Assembly (NCBI GenBank): GCA_028023455.1
Contig: JAQFVV010000056.1
Span: 5,233,717 to 5,297,716 of the forward strand
Reading direction: 5' to 3'
DNA from: Epiperipatus broadwayi
Taxonomy: Eukaryota > Onychophora > Udeonychophora > Euonychophora > Peripatidae
Length of the DNA stretch: 64,000 nucleotides
Shown: one piece after another, positions 23,216 to 37,306 of the stretch
Position numbering within the stretch: the stretch's first letter is position 1
Layout of the letters: every line of letters begins with the position of its first letter
Made by a program: the position numbers and the translations under genes
Notes under the pieces: model-generated
The model's input: the letters and a program-made list of their open reading frames with translations, nothing else
What the model was told of the DNA's origin: nothing
Databases searched by the model: none

Positions 23216-24629
23216 ACAAATTAATTAAATAATTATATCAGAACAAAAATAAATATTTTACAAATAAACCTCAAAAGAAAAATCGTATTTATGTTTATAA
23301 ATTGGACTTAATTTATGTGATTTTTTTTTTTGTTTGTTTGTTTATTTTATTAATTTAAAAAAAAAAAAAATCCCCCCCCCCCTAGTTTAAAATCTAGTGT
23401 AAATTCAAAATTAAACAGTTTATTTTTTCGTTATTTTTAGAAACACCTCGTCTTTTTTTTTTTTAATTATTTAACATCGTTTTTTAAAAAAATATATTTT
23501 TTTTTGTTTAAATATCTCTATGCATAAACATATACAATAAATATTTTTTCAGCCAATTCTTCATGCACTAGATATATTATTAGATATGCAATTAGACAAA
23601 CCATAAATATTTTAGCTAGAAAAACAAAAATGAAAAATTACTTGTTAAAGCGCTTGTACTAGACTAATGATTAGTCTGTGAATAATATCTTCTTCTTCAG
23701 TGTCATCGGTGAAGAAAAAAATGTAGCCAGTTGATTAGGTTACCATATCATGGGATATTTAAATGTTGTTTACTTTTTTATATACATATACATTAAAATT
23801 ATACAATTATAATATTTATAATTAACTCTTTTCTGGCAAATTCCAAGTCACCTTAGAGTTGTACTTCCAGTTAAACTTGCTACTTTTAATTTTATTCAGA
23901 TACTATTTGAACAATCTCTGTGCTCATAATTATATTGTAATCTTGTAGTAAATAATTCCAAATAAATGGTAAATATGATATGCTAGTTTTTATTTTGATT
24001 AAAGAATGGCTGGAATTATTATAAAAAAAAATGAAGCTGTGTACTTCAAAGATTAAATTGCAGAACTTAATTTACACAAAATAGCAGTGCTTATTCAAAT
24101 TTTGTTTATCCTCAGATTGCTTTTAATAATTTGGAAATATATTTTTATTTAATAAACATAAAATATATTTATTTTCATAATTGTTTGCTTTTCTAGAAAA
24201 ATTTAAATGTTTATGATTAACTAAGTCATTAAGTGGGATAAAGTTCCTTGCTTAGAAATTGTACTAGTTGATGTTTGCTTGACTTCATGCTTTTACAGAT
24301 ATTTGTAGTGATATTTTTTTAGTTTTTTTTTAAAAAAATGACAAAATTAAAAAATAATAAAAACTGATTTACTAATTCAAAAAAAAATCTGAAGACACAG
24401 TACTTTCCAATAGTTTGCAAAGTCAATGTAATTTAATCCAGCCTCTATGCACTTGATAGCTTGTGTTTATTGTTTTTCAGTTTCAAGACCATTTTCAAGA
24501 TTACTTTGAGAAGATTTTTGAAATAGTAAAAAAAATGACGTTTTGTTTTTTAAAAAAAATTAGTTATTTTCATACAATAATGGTGCAACAATTATTAAAA
24601 AATAAATGTATTTACAATTACACTTTTAT

Positions 24630-25540
24630 TTTATGAGTATATGTTTTATTTTTAAAAATAGAAGTTAACAAATTCTAGTATAACATTAATAAAGATATAC
24701 TAGTATGATGATCACATGTTGTGAAGCTGATCACTAATGCCATTACTATTATCATAATAAGGTTTTTTTGAATTATTCTCAAAATTTTAAGTACAATTTT
24801 AAATTTTAAAATATTTTTTTAAGATTTATCAAGCATTTATTTATTCCATTTTAAAAAGAAAAATTTCGGTCAACAAAAATTTTGTTAATTTTCTGAAGTT
24901 ACTCATTTAGTTGCTTTTTTTGTACATTATCCAATAAGGAAAATGTGCATTGTTCACATTGTGTATTCACTTTATTATTATTTTTTATATTTGCAAAGTT
25001 CAAATATGTTCTGTCAGAATCTTTTTATTTGCAAACTTATATTTCTGAAAAATCAAATCCAATTTTTTGAATTCTAATATAGAATAATGGTTTAATACTA
25101 CAAACAAATGTTGAATGAGTAAAACAATATCACCAGATCAAACAATGCAACTGTTTCCCTCTTGAAAAACTATTCGTACATAACAATATTTTTTTAAAAA
25201 AGTATACATGATTGCATTTTGATTTCATTTGGGTATGTTTTATTTTTAAAATATAAGTTAACAATTCAACTGTGACACTTAACAAAAATCTGCAGTAGTA
25301 ATACTGAGATTTTTAACAGAAAAATCCACAATGTTTGTGATATTTTAAAAATTATAAATGCAATTTGAAATTTTAAAACAAAATTTGACAGATTTATGAC
25401 AATTTTCAATAAACAAGATTTTGTTAATTTTCTTTCTATCACTGATTTTGCTGGTGTACAATAAGAAAAAGTTCCTTGTATTCATTGTGTATTTGATTTT
25501 ATTATTACTTTTTCAATATTTTCAAAGTTCAAATATATAT
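24630..25540 (+). repeat. Two related AT-rich blocks
   Basis: About 24630-25030 and 25220-25540 share an ordered set of landmarks: TATGTTTTATTTTTAAAA, AGTTAACAA, TTTTGTTAATTTTCT, TTCAAATAT. The block near 4970-5300 shares the first landmark and later pieces. Probably one old repeat family; no ends found. Confidence 0.35.
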
Positions 25541-28500
25541 TTTTTAAATGTTTATCATATTAAAACCAAATATAATGGTTACAAAAATTGCCATAAGGGA
25601 AAACAATGGGAACATTTTCATCCAGATGGGTCAAATTAATTTTGAGAAATTTTTTGCTAAAAAGTAATTTATTTAGACAAACCATTATTGAAATTGAGGG
25701 TCATATAATTGAAAAATTAAATTTTGCAAATTTGGTCATTTAAATTATATTATTTGATCATGAAAACATATATTTATAGTATATAATATAGGATGTTATT
25801 ATTTTTATTAATGCTAGAAAAACTTTATTTTAAAAAAAATGTGCTACAACTGATAATATAACATTAGAATTGTATAAATTTGAATGTTTTATTTAATTTA
25901 TCAATACATTAGGTAAGAAAAGAAAGCTTTAGTTCAATCTTGGATTTCTAAAACAATAATTCTTTCAGTGTCAACCTGACCCCCAAATTTTTGAATAGAC
26001 GCTAGTGATGAAAAATTTTACTATGACACCATGTTTGATTTTTTTGTGTGTGCAATTAATTTTTTATGTATATTATAACCTTTGTTTATAAGCTATATTA
26101 TAAATATTTAAGCCTTGATTAATTAAAATTCTAAAACATGAAAAATTAATATTTAAAATTGTGAAAATAAGTATCGAACTGACAGACTTGCCAATAATAA
26201 AGGGAAATATCATTATTGGTTTCATGATATCTATTCAAAAAAGTTAAATTAGAATTTTATATTATTTAAAAAATGATAAATTTAGAATTAGTTATTATTA
26301 AAGAAACAAAAAAAATGTCTAAAATTTAATAAATTATTAATTGTTATTAAAATATTTCATTTACAGTTTTTACACAAACAATTTTCATTTTATCTTCTAG
26401 TAGCTTTTCTGTGGTAATTTCTGTTTTTTGTAATGTACTTCATAGGCTTTCTAAGTGCTGCTTTTTTAAAAATAAAATGTTTTCAAAGACACCCCCTTAG
26501 TGATATAGTTTTTTGTTTAATAATGTCTTTTACAAAAATATTGCATCATAATCATTAACAATTACTGAAAATCATGTTTTGTGTGGCATTTAGCCACAGA
26601 AGACATGAAACCTCCTTCATAGCTTTGTCAGAACAATAGAATGTTCTATCAACCACAGACAAAGCTTTGTAAAGATCTGTATACTGCTGACATCTTTTGG
26701 AATTTTTTTTAAAATTAATACACTAAAAATGGAAGCTTCTTAGAAAGAATTGCTGCATCCTATCACATACCATAATTTAACATATACAAGTCTTTAAAAC
26801 AACATAAAAAAATAAGTGATCACAATACCATTGCACCACCTAAAATGTCAAATAGGATAGCGCTATCACAGCTTACTTTTGTAAAACAGTTAAACTTGAT
26901 AATTGCTAATTTTTTATGAAAAAATGTAATGTTATTTTCAATGTTTTACAATAAAAATTGTAAAAAATAATGAATATCAATTATTCAAAACCAAAGGATA
27001 GCACTAGACCAATATCATAGAATATCAGAGTTTACTGGTGAAGATCTTAAATATAAATGTATATACAGCTGTACTATCACACATAGACATATAAAATTGC
27101 CTCTAGATCATGTAGAGTAGAAATTCTTTGGAAATATCAATTAACAGAGGAAAACAACAATAAACAAATGCTAAAACAGATCCAACAATAAAAAAAAACA
27201 AAGTTTATTAACAGTTCAGCATAATAGAGTTCAAACACAAATGCATTTCATTTGTAATTGCTCATTTTGTATATTGGCATATAGTGAATTTGATATTTGG
27301 TAGCTTTAAATATTAATATTCACAAAAGACTAAATCGCTATTGTTTATAGGATTCTATTAAATATGTGTTCTAATTTGTGTGTGCATATTTATTTCACTT
27401 TTGCATAAAAATAAGCAATAACAAAACAGTTTAAATTAACCATAAATGTTCATAGTGTATCACATTACAAAATTCAGACTTATACAGTATGTCTTTGATC
27501 TCACATCAATTTAAAATCAAACAACAATAAATAGGTTCTATCCAAAGCAAATCAAAATCATCTATCATTATCTCGAATGGGAATAATATAAATCTTGGGG
27601 AGACAAGTAAGCATACACAAAATTCAAGTATGGTAAATAAATATCTATAGGATTGCTATATACCACTGATTTTAGACATGTATGTAAAGTAAACAAAGTA
27701 AATAGGACAAACTGCTTACAAATTTAAGCACAATAGGATCAACTTATTAAATGCTTTATATAGCTACATGCACATTGCATTACACACACCCACATATTGA
27801 TTTACATTAATGAATTTTTGAATATTTTCAGAAAGATACTTTTTCCTTTTTTAAAAATTAATTTTTAATTATCTAAAATAACTAAATCTTTTTTATATTC
27901 CTTTTTTAAAACTTCTTTTTTAGAAGCAAAATTCAGTTGGAACAAAATGTGGATTATTTTAAACCTAAATTTTGATTATTAATGATCACATCACATCACT
28001 AAGTGATTTTAAAAATCTTTAGGAGAAAAAAGAAACAAATTAAAAAAACAAAATTGGTTTCTCTTATCTCTTGACTACTTAAAATATAAACTATTTTACC
28101 AAACTAATTTTTTTTTTAAAAAAGAAATCGTATCTTGTACCTTCAAAATAGAAATATTTATTAATATATTCAAAACATTCCATGACATCAAGTACACTGA
28201 CAAATTCAAGTTTTATAATGTCTAAGTACTAAAATATGTTAATATAAAGAATTGTTGATAACATATATTTATATATATATATATATATATTATTTAAATT
28301 AAATTATAAATATAATTGACTTGTTGATAACATATATATATATAACCTTTACAAAATACAGTTGAGCAAAAATTATTTTTCCATAAAAATGGAATCAAAA
28401 TAGTGCTCTTTAATGGGTTACTACTAAAGTCTCTCCATTTACAGGTTTCTAAACTTGATCACAATTTGGTTATGTTTTCAGATAGATTTGTCATGTTTTT

Positions 28501-28777
28501 TTTTCTTTTACTGTTAAGGAACATGTCTATTTAACTGCATATGTGAAGAGAGTTGGCAAAGCATTGGATCGAATTCAGCAAGCAGAGTTGAACATCCCAA
28601 AGGTTATGGGCTAATACTGGAGAAGTGAAGTTTATTTTGAGTGTTTAGCTGTACATACTTATTAGTTCAGCTGTGGTTGGAGGTTTCATGTAGGCTAAAA
28701 GCAAAGACCAAGAGACAAAATTATTTTCAGAGTCTGCCTTTTTATATTATCAACTTTGCAAAACCCTTTGTTTAATT

Positions 28778-28935
28778 AACAAGCCCATATGTTTACAAAA
28801 TTCTTTAATTAAACAAGCTTGTGATTACTTTAATTACCCCATATTTAAAAAAATTCCTTTATTAAACAAGCCCGTAATTACTTTAATCATCCATGTTTAC
28901 AAAATTCTTCAATTAAATAAGCCTACATGTTTATA
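28778..28935. repeat. Diverged minisatellite
   Basis: Four successive units start with AACAAGCC or a variant at 28778, 28812, 28865 and 28916, giving spacings of 34, 53 and 51 bases. Shared internal words are ATTACTTTAAT and TTTACAAAATTCTT. The units differ by indels and substitutions, so the array is old. Confidence 0.7.
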
Positions 28936-31900
28936 GATAATGCCTATCCATTTTAATTCTAAAATATTAATTGAAATTTACAGCATCTTCAAAACCTAAA
29001 ACAAAGCTTAAAAGAAATTGGTTTTCCAAGAACTTTAACTAATAATAATACAAGCTAAGAATTGAGCAAAATTTTATGGTTTATTATCTAATTAAGCTTT
29101 GTTTCTGTAACATAATGTTTAAAACAGATTTATTTGAAATATATTTAGTTAAAATAAATTGTTTTTTAATCTTTTTAAAATTAAAGTAAAATTGATTTAA
29201 TTTGATTTTAAACAAAGACCTTTATCAATGTGTGTGTACTTATAAATATAAACCTATATAAAAAAAAACAATTCAATTTATGAAACCTGGATTTGTTTTA
29301 CCATTGCCAACTATTATATTTTTAAAAATAAATTAAATATTGAGATATATTTCCATATATTTCTGTATATATTGAAGCAGTTGATCTGATACTCAGATCG
29401 AGCTTCACATCCCACTCAGAATCTCCCACATCAAACCATATTCAAATTCTATCCTTATGCATATATACATATTTATTAATACATATTTTTTTGCTTAACT
29501 ATTTAAACAATAACTGACATAGATATATATATATATAAATATCTTAATGTAATTGCCTTTAATAAATAAATATTTGATTTTATTTTAATTCATATATGTG
29601 CACAATGGATGTGTACATATTATAGGTGAGAAAGATTACTTTTAAAATATGTATAAAAGCAAATATAGTATATTAATGTATACTTTAAAATTATATTTAA
29701 AATTTATTATTTATTTTAGTAATGGTGGTCAGAAAAAAGACTGACACAATCCTGTGGAATATTCTCAAATATAATTAAGACAATTTAACGGAAACACATT
29801 AGTCCATCTAAAACATATGATAATTTTATAGAGTAATGTAAAAATTCATTAGTGGAAATTTTATCCACTTCAAAATTGTTTTAAAATCTTAGGTCATATT
29901 TCAAAACAATCATTCGAGAAATTCTTAACAGGATTGCATTGTCTTTAAAACTTACTTGAACAAAAAAGGTGCATCTGGTCAGCAAATTCCAGATCCACTA
30001 AATGCATAAAGTACCTCAGGTCTAGCAACTAAAATGCATTCCAAGAAAAACTGAAAATAATATAAATACTGCTAGATTTGAATCCCAAAGGAGAGACATG
30101 TAATTATTAAACAGCAATGGTAAATATAATCCACGATTGTCATTATAGCAATTCAATGTGTCATGAGTAGTGGAAATTTTCACCTTTTTCTCCATTCAAC
30201 ATGCTCTTTCCCACACTCATCACCTAGGATCCTGCTACCCATGAACTTTAATGTCTTAAAAACTGAATAATGAAAAATGCTATCTGCCTGACTGACTGAA
30301 TCTAACTATATTTAGTTCACCAATTCCAATGGACACTGTAATCACCAAAAATCACTACCAATCACCAAGTTAAAGAACTCCAGCTGCTGCCTAATGTTTA
30401 AACTCTTAAGTTCAGCTTTCCGTAACAATTTCTCATAACCCTGTCTGTAATTTAAAATATCATTCTATCAGCTGGTCTTTCGACCAAAAATTAAATATTT
30501 AATTTAAATAATTTGTAATCTACTTACCTGATATTAGCATGTATATAACTCTATATAATCTTCTTTAATTTTTATTTTACCATTGAGCATCTACTAAATA
30601 AGTATAATATTTTCTTTCACTTTCATGTGGAAGCAATATTTTATAACTTTTATTATTGTGTTTTATATTTTATATATTTAAGTGATATGCCAATAATTCC
30701 TCACATTCGCAGTATGTTCATTTTTCTTTTTGTTTTATTTTCCCCCTCGCTACTTTATGGGGTGACTAGATTAACTTTAATTAAAACAAGTCTTGTTATT
30801 TTTATCTTAGCAAACACTTGCGAATTTGGGGAAAACAAATTAATTATCTCATAATGTTACTGTAGAAATACAGAGTAGAAATCTGTTTTCTAAGAAATGT
30901 TTTTTTTTTATTTCAATAACAAGTGCTAATCTTAAAACTCAAATTTGTTATATGAAATGAAATCTGTTTTATTCTGAAATCAATAACCACCACCTCACTC
31001 ATATATATCTAATTATGTTTATTATAATATAAAGCACTTATAACCGAATTCTCATATTTGTTAACGTTTGTGGGAAGTGTCATATATAAATTGATGTAAC
31101 AGGGGAAGGGGATTTCTATATCCATATTTTGTCATTTTATTAATAAATTTAAGTTCTCCCATACTGTTTGGTATTTAAGTCATACCATTACACAGGATAT
31201 TCAATAATGTATAGGTAGTAATTAATTATGTATTCTTCTGAAGTTTTATATATGTTGTTCCAAGCGTTGTGTGCATACAGGCTCCCTCATTTATATATAT
31301 ATGTTTGTGCTTCCCTCTACCCGGGCATATCAGAAAGCTAAACCCCATCTCATATCTCCAAGTCCAAGAACCAGACTCTCAAATCTCTGGGGACTGACTT
31401 TTGCCACTTGAACCAACTGCATAGGAGTGCTCTGGAAAAAGCTCAGCCTTTTGCAACTCACAGCAGACTGTTCTTCATTAATTAGCTGATTCTGCCAAAG
31501 TTTGCAGACATATATCGGTCTATTTCTTCAATGAATTCTCAGAAACATTTGCAAGGATCCGTGACTGGATCATATAAGTATGCCACCATGCATGTACCAT
31601 CCTTTTTGTTCTAGTTTCAAATAAAACCTATGAATGTCCATAAGCCATAATATTATGGCTCTACTAAGCAGATTTTTTTATTATATTTATAAATATTTTC
31701 ATATGTGCATCTTTTTGCGACACAATTATATATGTTAACGAATTATCCCACACATGTTTCTCATTCAGTATAAACTGAGAGTAGTTTACTTATTACTGCA
31801 AAGTGTATTTTTGATAAAATTAATCATTCTAAATATTCAATTAAGTGCTATATTTTGTTCTTTCTGGGGGTGAATCAGTATCTCTCAAAGATATTTACTC

Positions 31901-33172
31901 ATATCAATAAATCAACTATGTTCATCAGTGTATTTATTAATTATTGGCATATGAACTAGCCACAATCAAATAAAATAATAAATCAAATTTGTCATCTTCT
32001 AAGTCAAAAACAAATTTCATATGATTTACCTGTTGTTACTATAAATATAAATCATATTATATGTATATCTAGAGGGCAATGACGATCAATAAAATAATAT
32101 AAACCAAGTATTTATGCGTATTTTATTTCAATTAATAAATCTTATATATATCATAACTTGCAGAATCATTATTTCTTTTATTTAAAATATTAATATTTTA
32201 GTGATTAAATTATGCTTGCTCTGACTAGATTATCTCCCGCTAATCCTATATATAGTTAATGTGAAAGATCATGACCTTTAAATGGGTCAAACTTATATTT
32301 TATACTAAAAGTTTAGTCTCTTTGTAACTCCGCTTTGCAATGCTGGCAAAGAAAGATAAAATAGATCAGTATCATCGAGATTGTGGCTCATAAGTTGTTA
32401 GATCTGGAAAATAGGCAAATAGGGCAGAGTTCATAAGTGTTCCTGACTTACGTGTCTTGCACATGATTGGACTCAAGGTACTTTTGCCTAAATGCTAGAT
32501 CTTGTTATGTGAACAGACAAAACTGACCAGTAAAATATATACATACATATATCATTAAAAACCAGTCAACACTTAGACAATCCCAATATCAATAACAATC
32601 AATAGTTTCAAACTATAATCTATTGCTCTAGACTTTTAGTCTTTATATCACATATGTTTCAGAATAAAATTATATTATGAAGAAAAAATGGAATTTAATA
32701 TAATTTTTTTTATAAAATTATGCAAAACAAAATATCATATATGGAAAAAGTATCTACATTATAAGAATGCAAGTAAACATCAAAGAAAGTGTGTAATAAA
32801 TCTTTACAATGCAATTTCAGGTAGATAAAAATATCCATTCCTTTCCCAATTAAACAATTTATAATAATCATACAAAATATACAGATAAAAAGCCTATATA
32901 AATATGTATTATATAATTTTTCACTCATTTTTAATTAGCAATTATTAAATAAATAATAGTTTTATATATATAATCATATAGTTAGGTTTTTCTTCTATTA
33001 GATATTTTAATATAGTTTATAGGTTTTATTCTTTCACACAATATATTTTCTGACCATATTCTAAATAATAAATACACAATGCAGATTTATTATCTTTTCT
33101 ATTAATTGTAGTATTACATTCTTTTGCTCTTTCATCCAATTGTTTTAATAGTAAATCATGCAATTTTCACCA
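28936..33172. other. AT-rich spacer
   Basis: No gene recognised. About 31290-31620 is a higher-complexity stretch (near CCCTCTACCCGGGCATATC) of unknown nature, and 32320-32470 is similar in character. A good donor-like CAGGTAAGTAG occurs on the minus strand near 30523 without a convincing acceptor. Confidence 0.45.
29956..29997 (-). other. Candidate 42-base exon
   Basis: On the minus strand CTTTATGCATTTAG precedes 42 bases followed by CAA|GTAAGTT. Starting two bases into a codon, the segment reads DLEFADQMHLFCS with no stop. Its phase (one base carried in and out) matches the exon candidate at 58426-58518. The acceptor tract is weak, and the agreement may be chance. Confidence 0.2.
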
Positions 33173-33176
33173 TTAA

Positions 33177-33937
33177 CTCATTTTTTGCTAGTTACCGTTA
33201 AAAACGTGATGGCTTGATGTCAACTTCCAGTCGCTCTAATTCCGGCATTTTCAACACTACCATTCAGATTTTGCATTATTTTTAAAGGTTAAAAAAATTT
33301 CCATAAGATGCTGCCCTCTCTTGAATTATTTTACAAGTAAAAAATCAATAAAACTTATGTTGAAGGACTAACAAAGGAAGAAGGCCATCCTTTCTTAAAT
33401 CTAATTGGCTGTTAAATTTTGGCAACAAAGGAAATGGTTTTCAATAACTAAAAAGTTACATTTTCTTTTTTTTCATTTCGAAAATGATAAATGAATGTTT
33501 TAGACCATTTAAAAAGTATTTTTTGACAAATTATAAATTATTTTAATAAAATATGCTAAAAATAAAATTATTTTAGAAAAATAGTTAAGACTTTAGCAAA
33601 AATATTTACTTTTCCACAACGTAAAATTGTGAAAGAAATCATTGACATCAGCAAAACTTTTTGGTTGGTGAGAAACATTCATTTTAGATTTGCCGCTATC
33701 GAATATTTTTATAATTATGAATAAAAATTTATTTTTGAAAAAACTTTTGTTCACTTTCATAACTTGACAAATTATTAATATACTTTTTACAAACAAAACT
33801 AAAGTAAATATAATATTAAAAGATGAATATATTTTGATGCTTGAGTTTATGAATTGATGCTTGAGTTTGTGAATTGACCAATTAAAAGTTTAGACTTTTA
33901 CATCACTCAGCCAATAAAATAATCAGCAAAAAAGAGG
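33177..33937 (-). mobile_element. piggyBac-like non-autonomous element, copy 2
   Basis: Flanked by TTAA at 33173-33176 and 33938-33941. The ends form diverged inverted repeats, CCTCTTTTTTGCTGATTA and CTCATTTTTTGCTAGTTA. Read on the minus strand it aligns along most of its 761 bp with 19392-20161: TTTTAATTGGTCAATTCACA near the start, TGGAAAAGTAAATATTT in the middle, GATTTTTTACTTGTAAAATA later. It carries a small internal duplication near 33837-33874. No transposase ORF; a 67-codon frame at 33593-33796 is not convincingly coding. Confidence 0.78.
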
Positions 33938-33941
33938 TTAA

Positions 33942-36500
33942 TTTTATATACTTTTTAATATTTTATATCATTTCTTATTTTATAGCTACATATTAATTTA
34001 GCTAGATTTTTACTTTATGATCATTCTAATAAAAATTTTAAACATAAAAATAATAAATGTAATACAGATAAAAATATAGCTAATTTGCAAAAGGAACACT
34101 GTTAAACTATATAAAAAACTGTATATATATATATCCTTAAGAGTATTAAATCTATACTTTTTAATTATAAACTATCTAAATTTAATAATAATATTTTTAT
34201 TTTAAATAATAATAATTGTAATAATAATAGTTTTAATAAAAGTGAATAAAACTTTAATACATTCCTATTTATAACACATTAATAAAAAATAAAAAATATA
34301 TAGATAAAAAACATAGATATAAGATGGACAATAGTAAAAATCTAGATAAATTAATATTTAATTGTAAATAAGAGACAATATAAAATATAAAAAAAGAATT
34401 GTATATAAAATTAATTGTGAAAAGGCAATATGATTTACTATGGACATACAGGGAAACAGATGAAACTGAAAAAGAACATAACAATGCAATTAATAGAAAA
34501 GATGACAAATCTGTATTACATATTTATTATTTAAAATATGAGATTGCATAAAAAATTAAAAATTTTAAACTATATTAAACAACCTAATTGAAAAAAAAAG
34601 ACTATATTAATTATAACTACTATAACTATATGAAGATATGCAAAATATCAACTAATTTAGTTAATAATTAGCTAACTAAAAATGAGTGAAGAATTATATA
34701 ATACACATTTATATACATTTTTGTCTGTACATTTTATATGATTGTTATAAATTGTTTAATTGGGAAAAGAAGAAGGTGGGGAAAAAGAAGAAAAAAGTAC
34801 TCTGTATGTTACATTTTTAAGTATTTGGATTGATGATTTTTTGTTATTGGTTTTAGTTAATATATATATATTGTAATGGTCAGAAAATGTGTGATTCATT
34901 AACATAGTGCAGAATTCGACCACCACACAGAATGGCAGCACCATCAAGGTAGGAAGCCACCCGTAGTACTGAGTTCGAACATAGTTTATTGGTTCCACAA
35001 TACAATCTACGAAACAACGCATCTGTTGCGACATTAGTAAACATTTCTTTAGGCACGGTGGTCAGGGATGTTGCAAGAGATTATTTAAATAATCGAGGAA
35101 ACATATTGAATGGGAGATTATTTAAATAATCGAGGAAACATATTGAATGGGTATCGAATAAATAAATGAAGAAGTAATGGCAGACGTATTGTTTGAAATT
35201 ATTTATTAAAACATTATATCATTTAATGGTAAAACTAATAATATTTGGGAATATTTAAATCTCAGTAGCAGAATTTTCTGATACTATTATATTTACACAG
35301 ATGAACACATTTATTTGATGATGTAATCTAGCTACCTAAAATTCTTGAGCAAGTATTTCTAATGCATGCCTTTAGGGATTTATACATTTGCAATGCAAGA
35401 GTCTAAAGTAAGATTTATTTAATTAAAGATATTACGAAGAACTAGGGGCAAACATTTATTTGAGAATGAATTATGAAACTAATGCCGGGATGGAGTTATA
35501 TATAAAATAATAAAGTTAATAAAAGAAAACACATGGTACACTAGAAAGGCGATATGGAATGGCAGTATATTGAAACTGCAAAGCCGTGAATAAGTTTATA
35601 AGAATGACGGGCTGGTGTTTGCCCTCGGCCCAAAAAAGTAAGGTGTCACATAAGCATAACCAGGGACAAGCGGTTCATGCCAAGATTACCTGCTGGCTGT
35701 GTGATGGTCATCAAGCCCTACGGGAGCATTTATTATGTCCGCTTGTGTAGGATGACGGGTTAATTTCAACCCTATAGAATCCGGAATATTCACAGCTTGT
35801 AATGGGTCATCGCATCTCTAAAATGTAACACATGTATAATGTACAGACAATCCTGTTAAGACTTAAATATATTTTATAACTCGGCCCTACATTATCAACA
35901 TTTAATAAGGAACATTTGCGACTCTCAAAGAAATGCAAATTTTATGGAATTATTAATTACAAGTTTAATAAGATATAAAAACAATATATAGACTGGGTGA
36001 TTATTACAACTGATACATCAGCCATTTTCTAAGCAGTAGACCCCTGCATTACAATAATGGAAGCATTGAATGCGTGTCGTTTGTATGAAAATATTAAGTC
36101 ATTTATGAAAGTAAATATTAATGAAAAATTTGACACGCATCCACTGTTTCAAACGATCACAGATTTATATTTAGACAATTATGAGCATGCAATAATTAAA
36201 TAATAAATATAGATTTTAGAAATATGCACCCAAGAAAGATAGAGTTAGGCAGGCTAGATTATTAAAGAAGTTTACATATTAATTATTAAATTTTTAGCAT
36301 TTCAAATGATAGTTCTACAATTTATAAGTTATATACAGAATGAATAAGCATAGCTGGATATTAGTAGAGTACTCTAGAGAATTTGGACACAGGTACCTGT
36401 TTTATGAGAAGTTTTCCAATTCTATTGATCAGTAGCAAATTGTTCATGATTAGCAGTTCTTTCCTGTATTTAGGTGGTTCATTTAATTTAACAGCAGCTT
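33942..36500. other. AT-rich spacer with two unexplained segments
   Basis: About 34871-35031 is less AT-rich; on the minus strand it runs from TGTCGCAACAG to GACCATTACA, TG...CA ends that could suit a small solo LTR, but no target duplication is visible. About 35560-35830 is also higher in complexity and unidentified. The 37-bp duplication at 35077-35150 is listed separately. Confidence 0.35.
35077..35150. repeat. Perfect 37-bp tandem duplication with a palindrome
   Basis: Two identical 37-base units (35077-35113 and 35114-35150). Each contains the perfect 16-bp palindrome GATTATTTAAATAATC. The identity indicates a recent duplication. Confidence 0.9.
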
Positions 36501-36519
36501 TCTCATTATTTTAGGCAGC

Positions 36520-36690
36520 AGATCTTCATGGTTGAATTTATGAAGGGCAATGGAAGGTTTGGCATCCGATAGGCCATCTCCAGGTGGAGAATAGTCTGGA
36601 TGCTTTTACTCGATCATACCATGGCAGGAAAAATTTATTTAATATCTTGGAGACTCTCAACTGATTGAGAGCACAGCTAAAGTTAAAGTG
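36520..36690 (+). pseudogene. Possible fragment of a transposase-like coding region
   Basis: In one plus-strand frame the segment reads LQVENSLDAFTRSYHGRKN then LFNILETLN, a stop, and LRAQLKLK. A pattern of NS(L/I)E/D, an aromatic residue, a basic stretch and a following helix is seen near the C-terminus of some MULE-type transposases, so this could be a relic of one. No terminal repeats are visible, and the resemblance is weak. Confidence 0.2.
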
Positions 36691-37306
36691 AAAAGGAAAG
36701 TCTAAAATGGCCTCCTTTCTTAGATCTTATCTTTTACATTTTGTTAGTGTATTTTTAGATTCCACTTAATCTGCCCTGAGGATAATCAACACATTTTTGT
36801 TACTTTAATTATAGAGAAAGCTGCCGTTCTATTGTTTACGTTTAGATTTTACATTTAAATTTTTATAATTACATTTTAGGGAATTTTTCTTTTTAATTAA
36901 ACTATTATCTCTCACCAACTGATTCTTTTAAAATTTCAAAGACAAAAAGGGAACATACGATTATTTTTACTTTTAATTAAATATTACAATCTATTTCTAA
37001 ATTATTATTAAATGAAATTTAAACAAAGCAATAAATAATGGATTTTACAATTTAAAATAAATGGTTAAAATATATATATTTTTTATAACTAAAAGAAGAA
37101 ATCTAAATTATATTATTTATCTTTATTTATTGCCTTAAATTTGAGATCGAAATGTGTGCATGTTTATGGTGAATTCTACATATATCTATACATTTTTAAT
37201 ATTGCTACACACACAATTCGATACCAAAAAGTTTAAATTTGGGTAGGATAGACCGGTGAGTGAAAGACGATAGAAAAAGGTGAAACTTAAGATTCGAAGA
37301 TGAATC

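Larger units (their letters stand above)
22797..28777. other. Long AT-rich spacer
   Basis: About 6 kb without a recognisable gene. It contains an A-run joined to a C-run near 23357-23382, the SINE-like segment at 23119-23215, and two related AT-rich blocks (24630-25030 and 25220-25540). A plus-strand acceptor-like TTGTTTTTCAG near 24480 is followed by a short open frame but has no convincing donor. TA repeats lie near 28266-28290. Confidence 0.5.

Noticed and set aside
24480-24640. A plus-strand exon after TTGTTTTTCAG (FQDHFQDYFEKIFEIVKK)
   Set aside because: No donor, no neighbouring plus-strand exons, and the block adjoins an AT-rich repeat family.
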